A DNA stretch of 64,000 nucleotides from an uncultured Flavobacteriales bacterium (GTDB lineage: Bacteria > Bacteroidota > Bacteroidia > Flavobacteriales_G > Salibacteraceae): the NCBI GenBank assembly GCA_905479105.1, contig CAJQLE010000004.1, forward strand, positions 1-64,000. Reading direction: 5' to 3'. Of the stretch, positions 53,970-63,152 are shown in pieces (position 1 is the stretch's first letter; every line of letters begins with the position of its first letter). The notes beneath the pieces are model-generated. The model was given only the letters and a program-made list of their open reading frames with translations, was not told the origin of the DNA and did no database searches. A program made the position numbers and the translations under genes.

Positions 53970-55323
53970 TTTATTTCTAGCAGCCTTCCTTTGCCTTGGG
54001 TCTAATTTTGCCGTTGCACAAAGTGAACCCCAAGTTATTGATAAGGTTGTAGCGCTTATTGGGGAGAAAATTGTACTTCTTTCTGACATTGAAGGTCAAA
54101 TAGATCAGATGACCCTTTCTGACATTCCTGTGCATGAGAATACCAGGTGCCAGGTTTTGGAGGATCAGATGTACCAAAAGCTATTTCTAGTTCGTGCGAA
54201 GGCAGATAGTATAGTTGTGTCTGAAGATCAAATTGAACAGGAGTTGAACAGAAGGCTGAGGTACTTTATTTCTCAAGTGGGCTCAGAAGAAGAACTTGTG
54301 AAATTCTATGGGAAGACATTGGATGAAATAAAGGAGGATTTCAGAGATGAAGTGAAGGAGATTTTAACCATTCAGCAAATGCAGCAGCAAGTAACCGGAG
54401 ATGTGAGAGTTTCTCCTGCTGAAGTGCGAGAGTTCTATGCGTCAATACCAAAGGATAGCATTCCCTATATTAACTCTGAAGCAATGATCGCTCATATTGC
54501 TCGTAAACCACCTATTAGTGCTCAAGAGGAGGATCGTATCAAAACAAAGTTGCGTGACTTCAAAAAGAGGGTAGAGAATGGTGAAGATTTTGGAACATTA
54601 GCTTACTTGTACTCAGCCGACCCTGGTTCGGCTATGAAGAATGGCGAACTTGGCTTTTTGGATAGGACCGAATTGGTTCCTGAGTTTGCGAGTGCTGCAA
54701 TGGGCTTAGAAAAAAACCAAGTTTCTGAGATTGTGAAAACGCAATATGGATTTCACATTATTCAAATGATAGATAGAAAAGGTGATCGACTTAATGTGAG
54801 GCATATTCTTTTGGCACCTCAAGTTTCACCCATGGATTTGCAGAATGCAAAAGTTTGGTTAGACAGTTTGAAAACAGTGATTAAAACTGATGATTCATTA
54901 ACGTTTTCTCAAGCGGCTATAAAATATAGTGATGATGAAGCTACGAGGATGAATGGAGGTATGATGATTAATCCAATGGATGCTTCCAATAAGTTTGATA
55001 TGGAGACGCTGGGTCAAATGGATAGAAATCTACTTTTTAGCATTGAAAAAATGAAGGTGGGCGATATTGGTGGTCCAGATTTATTTCAAACTGATGACGG
55101 TAAAAAGGCATATAGATTAATTCAGTTGGTGAAAATTACTGAACCTCATATGGCTAATGTCAAAGATGACTACCCGCGACTGATGACCAGTACTAAAAGA
55201 AAGAAGGAAAATGAGCGGCTTGAGGCATGGATAATGAAGAACTGTCAAGTTGCATATGTGTGGGTAGACGAAAGTTATCAAGCCTGCCCTTTCAAAAACG
55301 AGTGGAAAATATCTACCCGTTAA
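53944..55323 (+). CDS. surA: SurA-like periplasmic chaperone and peptidyl-prolyl isomerase
   Basis: A 459-aa protein with a signal peptide (about 1-26, ending NFAVAQ). The SurA N-terminal domain has VIDKVVALIGEKIVLLSDIE (about 31-50). Two parvulin domains follow: the first at about 175-275 (AMIAHIARKPPISAQEEDRI, LYSADPGSAMKNGELGFLDR, KTQYGFHIIQMIDRKG) and the second from about 283 (LNVRHILLAPQVSPMDLQN, IKYSDDEATRMNGGMMINP). This is the domain order of SurA, which escorts outer-membrane proteins to the Bam machinery. The ATG lies within the preceding gene (26-bp overlap). Confidence 0.92.
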   Translation: MINLNYLNSLFLAAFLCLGSNFAVAQSEPQVIDKVVALIGEKIVLLSDIEGQIDQMTLSDIPVHENTRCQVLEDQMYQKLFLVRAKADSIVVSEDQIEQELNRRLRYFISQVGSEEELVKFYGKTLDEIKEDFRDEVKEILTIQQMQQQVTGDVRVSPAEVREFYASIPKDSIPYINSEAMIAHIARKPPISAQEEDRIKTKLRDFKKRVENGEDFGTLAYLYSADPGSAMKNGELGFLDRTELVPEFASAAMGLEKNQVSEIVKTQYGFHIIQMIDRKGDRLNVRHILLAPQVSPMDLQNAKVWLDSLKTVIKTDDSLTFSQAAIKYSDDEATRMNGGMMINPMDASNKFDMETLGQMDRNLLFSIEKMKVGDIGGPDLFQTDDGKKAYRLIQLVKITEPHMANVKDDYPRLMTSTKRKKENERLEAWIMKNCQVAYVWVDESYQACPFKNEWKISTR

Positions 55324-55327
55324 GTCG

Positions 55328-55347
55328 GCCTATTTTAAAGGCTTTTT
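55328..55347 (+). terminator. Weak intrinsic terminator after the surA-like gene
   Basis: GCCT at 55328-55331 pairs with AGGC at 55339-55342 and is followed by five T. The stem has only four pairs, and the site overlaps the last codons of the convergent adaptor gene, so its strength is doubtful. Confidence 0.35.
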
Positions 55348-56412
55348 CAATTTATCTTCTTCGCTAATACCCGATATTACTTCAATGTTAATGCCATCGG
55401 ATATTCCAGTTTGAATTTCTCGCTTCTCAAATTTTTGTGCTGATGTTTCCACCTCCACAAAGGTTTTGTTGTCTTCGAAGGTCACTAAGGACTCATCTAT
55501 GGATAATACGTTATCCTTTCGGTCGAGGACCACATCTGCATTGGCAGAATATCCCGCTCTAATGAAATGGTTACTATCGGCAGCAACAGCGGCTTCAATT
55601 TCAAATTTTATAGCCCCTTCCTCAGTGACCCCTTTTGGAGATATATATTCTAGAATGGCCTTAAATTCATCCTTTTCAATGGCTCCTATATTCATGATGA
55701 GTTCCATTCCTAGTTGAAGTTTTTCAACTTCTGATTCGTCTATTCGACCTTGGAAAATCAAATTGTCCATATCAGCAATACTAGCTATTGTTGTTCCATC
55801 ATTAAAGTTATTCGCTTCTATTACATTAAACCCTTCTTCAACTGGAACATCCAATACCATTCCACTTACGGTCGACTTGATAAGCGTATTACTGCTGTTT
55901 CCGACTTTATTAGAAACACCATCACGAACAATTGCCAAAGCATCTTCCGCAGCATTTAGCTCTTCGTTTGCTTGCTTTCGAGCGATTTCAAACTGCTGAA
56001 ATTCGGCTTGCGAAATAACGCCTTGATCCACAAGTGACTTGTTTCGATCATAATCCATCTGAGCATTATTTAGGGATATTTTGGCCCTATTTGCTCGATT
56101 CTCAGCATTATTTAAGGCGCTCATATTTGGAATCACCTTGACCCTGGCGATTAAATCTCCATTTTTTACAATGTCACCTGGTTTTACAAAAATCTCTTGA
56201 ATGATTCCAGAGATTTGAGGCTTAATGAATATTTCATTCCTCGGCACAACAGATCCTGTAGCTACACTCTTTTTAATAATGGTTCGGTACTCTGGAGACA
56301 TCGTTTCATAAACTACTGGTTCTTCCTGATTCTTTTGATAAAGGAAGAAAAGCGTCCATATAAAGAGGCCTAAAATTCCTACAAGTCCGATTATCTTAAT
56401 GGCTGATTTCAT
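55330..56412 (-). CDS. Periplasmic adaptor (membrane fusion protein) of an ABC efflux system
   Basis: A 360-aa MacA/HlyD-type adaptor. It has one N-terminal membrane anchor (about 7-24). Next comes a lipoyl-type half motif PQISGIIQEIFVKPGDIVKN, then a coiled-coil hairpin at about 105-165 (NAENRANRAKISLNNAQMDY, QAEFQQFEIARKQANEELNA), and the second lipoyl half TVSGMVLDVPVEEGFNVIEA. Such proteins bridge an inner-membrane MacB-type permease and an outer-membrane channel. It is the last gene of a four-gene minus-strand operon (59585 to 55330), 6 bp after the permease stop. The substrate is unknown, and no TolC-like gene is in the window. Confidence 0.9.
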   Translation of the reverse strand: MKSAIKIIGLVGILGLFIWTLFFLYQKNQEEPVVYETMSPEYRTIIKKSVATGSVVPRNEIFIKPQISGIIQEIFVKPGDIVKNGDLIARVKVIPNMSALNNAENRANRAKISLNNAQMDYDRNKSLVDQGVISQAEFQQFEIARKQANEELNAAEDALAIVRDGVSNKVGNSSNTLIKSTVSGMVLDVPVEEGFNVIEANNFNDGTTIASIADMDNLIFQGRIDESEVEKLQLGMELIMNIGAIEKDEFKAILEYISPKGVTEEGAIKFEIEAAVAADSNHFIRAGYSANADVVLDRKDNVLSIDESLVTFEDNKTFVEVETSAQKFEKREIQTGISDGINIEVISGISEEDKLKKPLK

Positions 56413-56418
56413 AATTGA

Positions 56419-57675
56419 TTATTCGCTTCTTAGTGCAACAATGGGGTCTACTCCAGCGGCTTTTTGTGCAGGTATTACTCCCGCCAGTCCGCCAGATATA
56501 ACAATGATTATTAAACAAATTAGAGCTGCAGAAAGATCTATTTCGGGGTTTGTGAACATTCCCGCTGACCCTTCAATACTGCTATTGACTAATTCCAATA
56601 CTCCAACTCCAGCTGAAAGGCCAAGATATCCTGCCATTCCAGTAAGTATAAGTGCTTCAAGAATTATTTGTGATACAATTGAAAAAGGGGTGGCACCGAT
56701 CGCTTTTCGAATACCAATCTCTTTTGTTCTTTCTTTTACTACCACCAGCATTATGTTACTGACTCCAATAACTCCAGCCAGTAAAGTGCCAATTCCTACT
56801 ACCCAAACTAGCACTTGAATGGCTATAAATAATCCGGAAATTTTACCAAATTCTTCGGATGCATTCCAGCCACCTATAGCTCTGTGATCATCTGGATGCA
56901 CATTATGTCGTTTTTTCAGGATGACTCTTGCTTCCTGCTCCAAATCAGCAACTGCAACGTCTGGTTTCCCCATTACAGAGTACCAGCCCACTCTATCACC
57001 CCAATTAAAAGCTTGCTGAAATGTAGTAAGTGGCGTAAGTATTGATTCCAATTCACTGTCGTTATGTCCGGAGGTAAATTCCAAATCATGCACACCGATC
57101 ACCATAAAGTAGATCCCACTGATGTTAATGTATTCTCCGATTGGGTTTTCATCCTTTTCAAATAACACCTCTTTAACTCTAGATCCGATGACAGCTACTT
57201 TTCTTTTATCGTCTAGATCTTTTTGGTTTAACCATCTGCCTTGGACAATTTTTTTAGGTGAGATTTTAATAATCTCTGGAACATCACCTGAAATACCAAA
57301 GCTGCTTCCACTGAAATTTTTTCGTGTTACAAAGTTTGTAGACCGATAGCCTCCAAGTTGACATTTTGGAGCGACAACTGCCGCACCTGTTAATCCTCTT
57401 TTTAACGCTTCAGTATCATCATTGTCAAAAGCAACATATCTACCTTTTTGAAAACCTTTATAAGGCATACTGGATGTTTGACCCCACACAAAGAAACTAT
57501 TGGTAGCAAAACTTCCGAAATCACCCATTACCCCATTGCGAAGCCCATTTCCTGACCCCATGAGAACCACAAGCATGAACATACCCCAAAAAACACCAAA
57601 TGCCGTGAGAGCTGTTCGAAGTTTATTCTTCGAGAGTACGTGATATATTTCTTGCCAGCGATCTATGTCAAACAT
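56419..57675 (-). CDS. MacB-like ABC transporter permease (FtsX fold), second copy
   Basis: A 418-aa permease with one N-terminal membrane helix (LSKNKLRTALTAFGVFWGMF, about 15-34), a large periplasmic MacB_PCD domain (about 50-285) and three C-terminal helices. It carries the FtsX-family sequence VVVKERTKEIGIRKAIGATP just before the second helix. It is about the same length as the neighbouring permease and starts almost identically (MFD-D-WQEI), so the two are tandem duplicates that probably form a heterodimer. It starts 1 bp before the stop of that gene. Confidence 0.92.
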   Translation of the reverse strand: MFDIDRWQEIYHVLSKNKLRTALTAFGVFWGMFMLVVLMGSGNGLRNGVMGDFGSFATNSFFVWGQTSSMPYKGFQKGRYVAFDNDDTEALKRGLTGAAVVAPKCQLGGYRSTNFVTRKNFSGSSFGISGDVPEIIKISPKKIVQGRWLNQKDLDDKRKVAVIGSRVKEVLFEKDENPIGEYINISGIYFMVIGVHDLEFTSGHNDSELESILTPLTTFQQAFNWGDRVGWYSVMGKPDVAVADLEQEARVILKKRHNVHPDDHRAIGGWNASEEFGKISGLFIAIQVLVWVVGIGTLLAGVIGVSNIMLVVVKERTKEIGIRKAIGATPFSIVSQIILEALILTGMAGYLGLSAGVGVLELVNSSIEGSAGMFTNPEIDLSAALICLIIIVISGGLAGVIPAQKAAGVDPIVALRSE

Positions 57676-57676
57676 G

Positions 57677-58918
57677 TCAATCTTCTCTTAATGCTACTAC
57701 CGGTTGAATTCTTGACGCCCTGATAGCAGGAATTAACCCTGCCAAACTCCCCGATATGATGAGTAGTATGGTCGCACTAATGGCGATTTTAATATCTACT
57801 TCAGGGTTGAGGAAATAATCATTTCCGCTAATCATGTTATCTGCCCATTCTAAGAGACCAACACCTAAGGAGAGTCCAATGTATCCAGCTACTACAGTAA
57901 TGAATATGGCTTCTTGCATAATCATACCAATTATAGATGAAGCTGTTGCTCCAAGGGCTTTTCTGATCCCGATTTCTCGTGTACGTTCTTTTACCACAAT
58001 CATCATGATATTACTTACGCCTACAATTCCAGCCAATATTGTTCCGCATCCTATGATCCAAATGAATACTCGGATGCCAAAAAATAGTTGAACAAACTTT
58101 TGAAAAAATTGTGCTCTGTTTCTTATAAATACGGCACGCTCATCGGTTGGGTCAAAGTTCAATCGTTGCGACAATCTCGTTCGCAAGTCAGATACAATTT
58201 GATCAGCTTCTTCAATCGTAGCGTCTCCAGTTGTCATAACCATTCTATCAACGCGCATAGGATCGCCAAATACTTTTTGATGAGTTGACAAAGGCAACCA
58301 TGCTCTTCGAACATCTCTATCCCCACCTTGGTCACTAAAGAATCCAATCACTTTAAATGGGATTCCATTGATATTGATGTATTCTCCAATTGGACTGGCA
58401 TCCGTGCCAAAAAGTTCAATTTTCATATCAATACCAATGCAAGCAACTTTTCTTGCCTCAGTAATATCCAAATGGTCAACAAAGCGACCTTCAATAATGC
58501 TTATTTGTTCCGCTTCTTTTTCTCCTGGCAGACACCCTAGAATGTCGAAATTTCCCGTCTTATTCTTGTAGGTTGCCATTCCAGAACCTTGCAAATACTT
58601 TCTGGCAGATAGGTTTTCAATCCCTTTTTGATGAAGCCGAATGTCTTCGAAATCATCATTTTCAAGCCTAATAAATCTATCGGGCTTATATCCTTTATAA
58701 GGCAGGGAAGTTTTACCAGGCGAAATCCAAACTGAGTTTATGGCGTCTCCAGCAAATTGGTTTTCAGCACCATTTTGCAAGCCTTTTCCAGATCCTAGTA
58801 ACAGGATAAGCATGAAGATTCCCCAAGCAACACTGAATCCTGTAAGAAAAGTGCGAAGTCGATTTTTATTGATCGTGCTGAAGATTTCTTGCCATTTATC
58901 CAAGTCAAACATCGACAT
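57677..58918 (-). CDS. MacB-like ABC transporter permease (FtsX fold), first copy
   Basis: A 413-aa permease of the same design as the next gene. It has an N-terminal helix in INKNRLRTFLTGFSVAWGIF, a periplasmic domain at about 50-280, the motif VVKERTREIGIRKALGATAS and three C-terminal helices. MacB-type systems move substrates from the periplasm across the outer membrane (mechanotransmission); here the ATPase is a separate protein. ATGs at 58918 and 58912 are both possible. It overlaps the ATPase gene by 14 bp. Confidence 0.92.
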   Translation of the reverse strand: MSMFDLDKWQEIFSTINKNRLRTFLTGFSVAWGIFMLILLLGSGKGLQNGAENQFAGDAINSVWISPGKTSLPYKGYKPDRFIRLENDDFEDIRLHQKGIENLSARKYLQGSGMATYKNKTGNFDILGCLPGEKEAEQISIIEGRFVDHLDITEARKVACIGIDMKIELFGTDASPIGEYININGIPFKVIGFFSDQGGDRDVRRAWLPLSTHQKVFGDPMRVDRMVMTTGDATIEEADQIVSDLRTRLSQRLNFDPTDERAVFIRNRAQFFQKFVQLFFGIRVFIWIIGCGTILAGIVGVSNIMMIVVKERTREIGIRKALGATASSIIGMIMQEAIFITVVAGYIGLSLGVGLLEWADNMISGNDYFLNPEVDIKIAISATILLIISGSLAGLIPAIRASRIQPVVALRED

Positions 58919-59585
58919 CCTCCTTTTCTAAAATGGCACCATCTTTAAGAAGGATTTGACGATCAGTTAAATCCGATATATCTTTTTCGTGGGTTACTAT
59001 AATTACAGTGATACCTAATTTATTCACTTCTCTGAACAGATTCATGACGCTTTGTGATGTAACCGAATCAAGAGCTCCTGTAGGTTCATCAGCTAATATC
59101 AGTTTAGGATGTGTGATTAAAGCTCTAGCAATAGATACGCGTTGTTGTTGTCCTCCTGATAATTGGCTTGGCATATGTTCAGCCCATTCCTTGAGCCCAA
59201 CTTTATCTAAATATTCAAGTGCAAGTTTGTTTCGCTTTTTCCGGCTAACACCTTTATAGTATAGTGGGAGAGCAACATTTTCCATGGCGTTTTTATAGCC
59301 AAGAAGATGGAAGGATTGAAAGATAAAACCGATGAATTCATTTCTGTATTTGGCAGCTTTTTGCTCTGAAAGGTTTTTAATCAGCGTATTATCAAGTGAG
59401 TATTCTCCACTGTCATATTCATCGAGAATCCCTAAAATATTGAGCAACGTAGATTTTCCTGAGCCTGACGAGCCCATAATTGAAACCAATTCACCCGACC
59501 CGATTTCAAGATTGATATCCTTCAGCACATGCAACTGATGAGAACCGGTGCTATAATGCTTGTTGATGTTAGAAAGCTTAATCAC
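58905..59585 (-). CDS. LolD/MacB-type ABC transporter ATPase
   Basis: A 226-aa nucleotide-binding protein with all motifs: Walker A SIMGSSGSGKSTLLNIL (about 35-51), Q-loop FIFQSFHLLGYKNAMENVAL, signature QLSGGQQQRVSIARAL, Walker B LILADEPTGALD and the switch His in IIVTHEKDI. This is the class that powers MacB, LolCDE and FtsEX-like permeases. It is the first gene of the efflux operon. The start is GTG at 59585. Together with two permeases and an adaptor it should form one export or lipoprotein-handling machine. Confidence 0.94.
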   Translation of the reverse strand: MIKLSNINKHYSTGSHQLHVLKDINLEIGSGELVSIMGSSGSGKSTLLNILGILDEYDSGEYSLDNTLIKNLSEQKAAKYRNEFIGFIFQSFHLLGYKNAMENVALPLYYKGVSRKKRNKLALEYLDKVGLKEWAEHMPSQLSGGQQQRVSIARALITHPKLILADEPTGALDSVTSQSVMNLFREVNKLGITVIIVTHEKDISDLTDRQILLKDGAILEKEDVDV

Positions 59586-59680
59586 AGTGCAATATTATAT
59601 ATAGAAAACACTGAAAAAGGAATTATTGTATTAAACAACTAAGTATGGTTATAGTTGGTGGTTAAACCTTATGAATGGAC

Positions 59681-59708
59681 AAAAAAAATGAGCGAAATCT
59701 TCGCCCAT
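59681..59708 (-). terminator. Intrinsic terminator after the Cys-rich lipoprotein gene
   Basis: On the minus strand a nine-pair stem (59700-59708 with 59688-59696, one G-U pair, 3-base loop) is followed by eight U (A run at 59681-59688). It lies 26 bp downstream of the stop of the gene at 59734-60066 and is the clearest terminator in the window. Confidence 0.8.
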
Positions 59709-59733
59709 TTTAATATCAATAATTACGAAGAGG

Positions 59734-60066
59734 TTAATCCTCGCAGGTACAAGAATAATTTGCAGAAAAGGCCCAATTCAAGCCACCTGTAACCCCTAGG
59801 TCAGTGAAACTAGCTGATTCTGCTTCATAGTCAGATACCGCACTATCAAAATCTCCTCTTTTCTCACAAATTTCATCAACGGTTTCTGGATATGTATTAT
59901 TGAAACCAGCTTCAACTTCCGATTCTATTGCGTTTTTCGTGCTTTCAGGAATGCCAGCATCAAAATCAAAGGAAGATGAGCTAACACAATAGCAATCTGT
60001 GCATTTTTCACAAGAACTTAAACCTAAAAGTGCAAGTATGGCTGCACTGAAAATAAATCTCTTCAT
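59734..60066 (-). CDS. Small cysteine-rich lipoprotein, 110 aa
   Basis: MKRFIFSAAILALLGLSSC gives a lipobox with Cys19. It is followed by EKCTDCYC, so Cys19, 22, 25 and 27 are closely spaced, and two Cys (SCTC) stand at the C-terminus with a further one in EICEKRG. The mature part is acidic. The SSC-x-KC-xx-C start is shared with the lipoprotein at 1961-2182, which suggests a small family of paralogues. It is followed by a strong terminator, so it is a single-gene unit. The function is unknown; metal binding or disulfide-linked surface roles are only possibilities. Confidence 0.8.
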   Translation of the reverse strand: MKRFIFSAAILALLGLSSCEKCTDCYCVSSSSFDFDAGIPESTKNAIESEVEAGFNNTYPETVDEICEKRGDFDSAVSDYEAESASFTDLGVTGGLNWAFSANYSCTCED

Positions 60067-60243
60067 TTTTTAATCTTTTAATCGAATATAGTTGAAATCA
60101 ACCTTAAGAAATTGGTGGAATAAAAAAAAGAGCTCCAACGCAACTTCAGTAGAGCACTTATGTGACCCAATCAGGATTATTTCATGTTCCTGACCTTACC
60201 ACGTAAACTGGATTTACGGCTTTGCATTGCTTCGTAATTCTAG

Positions 60244-60480
60244 TCATTAGACAACGTTTACATTTTTACAGATTGTCAGCCTATTACAGAATATGAAAAA
60301 GTGGGGCAGATCGACATTAGAGGCGGTAAATGGAATTTGTATAGTTACGAAGAAATGAAACAGGATTTAGTAAGAGACGCAAAAGCGCAGTACAATGATT
60401 TTGATGCGATTTTATTTAAACCTCTTGGGGGATCAATTTTTGACGATGGAAATGCGGTGCTAATAAAATTTAAATTCTAA
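60244..60480 (+). pseudogene. Remnant of a small conserved-type protein gene
   Basis: A plus-strand frame without a usable start codon (stop TAG at 60241-60243) reads about 78 natural-looking codons. They include NVYIFTDCQPITEYEKVGQI, then RGGKWNLYSYEEMKQDLVRD, DAILFKPLGGSIFDDGN and a final AVLIKFKF with TAA. The pattern of Tyr-Glu-x-x-Gly, a helix of about 20 residues, a 'DAI' strand and a C-terminal 'A-I-KF' strand recalls the small YbjQ/heavy-metal-binding-like domain proteins of Bacteroidota. The N-terminal part and start are missing, so I read this as a truncated gene. It is not well enough defined to name. Confidence 0.5.
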
Positions 60481-60856
60481 CAAACTTATATGCGGTGGAA
60501 GTCGAAATCATAAATAGTTAATTCGATTATAGACGCTTCCTCTTGCCTTAGAGGCTCTATTTGTAAACCACGTAAATAGGTTAAACTTATATTTATAGAT
60601 GAGAGCCCCATAGCCTTCTGTAGTTTGGCTACAGAGCCAGGGCGCTTAAATATTTCTATATTCTCAGAGTTTTTAAACGAGTATAGTGTTTGGTTTTTTC
60701 AAGCAGCTTTGATTATCTCTTAAAACGCTCTCAAAGTGTCTAAAATAGTCTTGGTTTAACGAGTGAGGGTTACTAGAAAAGATATTGTTATCCCTTTCTC
60801 CTTAAGTCGCAACAAAACCATGCTCAAACTTGTTATATACGAAGAGAAATAGAGGA
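60481..60856. other. Intergenic stretch, 376 bp, with one hairpin
   Basis: No gene is seen. A perfect seven-pair hairpin lies at 60617-60635 (TCTGTAG/CTACAGA with a TTTGG loop). It has no U run behind it, so it is not an obvious terminator. The DNA just before the DUF3050 gene is pyrimidine-rich (about 60790-60805). Confidence 0.4.
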
Positions 60857-61645
60857 ATGAAGAGAATACATCATATAGAAAATGAGATTTCAGAGCTAAG
60901 AAATCAGTTACGGAATCATAAACTTTATGAAAACTTAAAGACCATAGATGACATCAGGGTTTTCATGGAGAATCACGTATTTGCTGTTTGGGACTTTATG
61001 TCACTTTTAAAACACCTTCAAATAGAATTGACAAATGTTCAAGTTCCTTGGTTTCCATCTAAAAAACCAACCCTTTCTAGATTCATAAATGAGATCGTAC
61101 ACGGAGAAGAAAGTGACCTCAATGAATTAGGAGAACCAAAAAGTCATTTTGAGATGTATTTGGACGCAATGACTCAATCCAATGGAAATACAAACGAGAT
61201 TAATAATTTCATAAGACTTATTGAATCTGGAAAATCAATTAAACATTCATTAAACGAGATAAATATAGACCCAAGAGTAGCTGATTTCGTGAAATTTTCT
61301 TTTTCAGTTATTGAGACAAACAAAGCTCATCTTGTAGCTTCTGCTTTCACATTTGGACGCGAAGATGTTATCCCAGATATGTTTATTGAAATCCTGAAAT
61401 CTGCTGATTCAGAAAACACGGCATATAGCAAGTTGACATATTATCTTGAAAGACATATCGAATTAGACGGTGATGAACACGGACCATTATCTCTTAAGAT
61501 GATTTCAGAACTATGCGGTAATAGTGATCAGAAGTGGAATGAAACATTAATAGTGGCAAAGCAAGCATTGGAAAAGAGAATTTCACTTTGGGACGCTATT
61601 AGCGATTTGATTCGAAAGGAAAAACCAGCATACAACAAAGTATAA
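60857..61645 (+). CDS. DUF3050 (haem oxygenase-like fold) protein
   Basis: A 262-aa cytoplasmic protein. [40 protein letters not shown] (about 42-61), [20 protein letters not shown] and [20 protein letters not shown] match the DUF3050 family, which is all-helical and related in fold to haem oxygenases and TENA-like enzymes. Several conserved Glu and His ([29 protein letters not shown]) look like a di-metal or cofactor site. The reaction is not established. ATG at 60857 sits directly after AGAGGA, while a TTG at 60830 gives a longer N-terminus, so the start is uncertain. Confidence 0.88.
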   Translation: MKRIHHIENEISELRNQLRNHKLYENLKTIDDIRVFMENHVFAVWDFMSLLKHLQIELTNVQVPWFPSKKPTLSRFINEIVHGEESDLNELGEPKSHFEMYLDAMTQSNGNTNEINNFIRLIESGKSIKHSLNEINIDPRVADFVKFSFSVIETNKAHLVASAFTFGREDVIPDMFIEILKSADSENTAYSKLTYYLERHIELDGDEHGPLSLKMISELCGNSDQKWNETLIVAKQALEKRISLWDAISDLIRKEKPAYNKV

Positions 61646-61895
61646 AATTCATAATAACTATTCTGCTTTTGGTGAGCACGTCATTGACTTATTCCCAAAG
61701 TCAGGTCGTCTGCTAAAAATTATTTGGGAGAATGAATCACTGGTGGATACGGTTCGTTTTGAGCCTATTATAGAATTTTATGTAAACAAAACGCTCAACG
61801 TACCTGATAGCTCTTTAAAGCTCTCCAAATTTCATTTAACAAAAAAGCCTGGCATCTCTGCGAGGCTTGAGGGGCACTCTATTATTCAAAAGTGA
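61642..61895 (+). pseudogene. Remnant of a secreted protein gene
   Basis: Two overlapping frames look like parts of one broken gene. The first reads [20 protein letters not shown] from 61645, a clear signal-peptide-like sequence, but it begins with ATA instead of a start codon and stops at 61714-61716. The second reads GRLLKIIWENESLVDTVRFE and continues to a TGA at 61893-61895 without any start. A frameshift near 61700-61713 would join them. The protein would have been about 85 residues or longer. I do not recognise it. Chance frames remain possible. Confidence 0.4.
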
Positions 61896-62059
61896 AGCTA
61901 AACTGCATTAAAGCGCAATTTGGCAAGATCTTTGTAATTCAGGAAAATTGGTGACAATGAATTGGGGCCATTAATCATTTAGGTAAAATAAAGAGCATCA
62001 AGCTCAAAACATTCATGAAAGCACTATCAATCCGCGTGAATCACGATTAAATAAATTTC

Positions 62060-63058
62060 ATGATTAAATATATTCTATACATCCATTTAGTTCTAATGTC
62101 TTTTACCTCATCAGTACTTGGACAAGATCAGTTATCTCCATCTAGTGACAAAACACTTGTAATTCTTAAAGTACTTAATCCTGATGATTCTCCATATAAA
62201 AATGCTTTAGTAAAGTTTATCAACAGCAGCATGATCGAGTTTGAAGCGACAACTGATAATAACGGTGTTTTAAGAATATTGCTGCCTATTGGGAATAAAT
62301 TCATGGTAACCTGTGGTGAATTAAAAAATGAACGTTTAATCAATTTAAGTAACAGAGGGTATGCCACTTGGACTGGAACTAGATATACCTCTAGGTTTAT
62401 AAAATTCACTTTTAACTTTAGAGATTATCAAAACAAACCTATTTATCAAGAAAGCATATTTACTGTTTTGGACTCTGGAGACACCTTAATTGAAAAAACC
62501 AATCAAGATGGAAATGCTAAATTTTTCGTACCAATAGAAAGAGCTTTTGAAGTGAGTACAAAACACAAGGTAATTAAGCGTTTTGAGATTCCTGATGATG
62601 GATATGAAGCAATTTCTTTAAGCTTTAAATATCGCGGGCAAAGCAGTAAGGCTATTGAAAAAGAGGAAAAAGAAGATCAATTAGCTCAGATTGAATATGA
62701 GAAACTTCAAAAGACTCGCGATTCCATTCTGGCATACGAAGATTCTATTCGCTCAACTCAGCCTACAGGAATTATATTTTTTGCTTCAGATAAAGAAATG
62801 AGGTATCTTGGTGAAATAAGCGTATTTGATGGCGGTAAAGAAGGTGACAAACTTGGAACTGTTAATGCTGTATGGAGTTGTCACTCTGGTCCAGGGGTGA
62901 AAGACGCAGAAGTAACACTTGAAAAAACAAAAGGCAATTATTCATACTATGCGAAAAGTAGCCAAGGGTATGAATGGGAAGGATACTATGAAATAACCGG
63001 TGGTGGATGGAAGACCATAATTTTAGAGATTAGCGAAGGTAAAAAAGTAGTGAATTAA
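62060..63058 (+). CDS. Hypothetical secreted protein with two carboxypeptidase-regulatory-like segments
   Basis: A 332-aa protein with a signal peptide (about 1-22, ending SSVLGQ). Two beta-sandwich-like segments follow: VILKVLNPDDSPYKNALVKF with TTDNNGVLRILLPIG (about 30-85) and FNFRDYQNKPIYQESIFTVL with NQDGNAKFFVPIE (about 112-165). Next comes a charged helix (EKEEKEDQLAQIEYEKLQKT) and an unassigned C-terminal domain (GEISVFDGGKEGDKLGTVNA, EGYYEITGGGWKTIILEISE). It is probably exported, has no T9SS tail and has no clear partner. Function unknown. Confidence 0.8.
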   Translation: MIKYILYIHLVLMSFTSSVLGQDQLSPSSDKTLVILKVLNPDDSPYKNALVKFINSSMIEFEATTDNNGVLRILLPIGNKFMVTCGELKNERLINLSNRGYATWTGTRYTSRFIKFTFNFRDYQNKPIYQESIFTVLDSGDTLIEKTNQDGNAKFFVPIERAFEVSTKHKVIKRFEIPDDGYEAISLSFKYRGQSSKAIEKEEKEDQLAQIEYEKLQKTRDSILAYEDSIRSTQPTGIIFFASDKEMRYLGEISVFDGGKEGDKLGTVNAVWSCHSGPGVKDAEVTLEKTKGNYSYYAKSSQGYEWEGYYEITGGGWKTIILEISEGKKVVN

Positions 63059-63082
63059 TACCTCACACCAACTAAAACCTAA

Positions 63083-63105
63083 AATCACCTTGGGGGTGTG
63101 TGATT
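63083..63105. terminator. Possible hairpin between convergent genes
   Basis: AATCAC at 63083-63088 pairs with GTGATT at 63100-63105, with an 11-base loop that includes a G run. It is placed where both the plus-strand gene ending at 63058 and the minus-strand gene ending at 63153 need an end, but the U run is poor on both strands. Confidence 0.3.
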
Positions 63106-63152
63106 CTAATTCGGTTTCCTGTTTTGGTTAAGATTTTAGATGTTTAGTAGGT

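Noticed and set aside
56399-56818. A 139-codon plus-strand frame across the adaptor/permease junction
   Set aside because: It is antisense to conserved FtsX-type helices. Its Pro/Thr/Ser-rich composition is typical of a shadow frame.
60155-60235. Possible tRNA-like structure (minus strand) with a 7-base loop reading CCA in an anticodon-like position
   Set aside because: There are two short hairpins (60171-60193 and 60202-60218), but there is no acceptor stem, no GTTCRA T-loop and no proper D-arm. Most likely they are coincidental hairpins.
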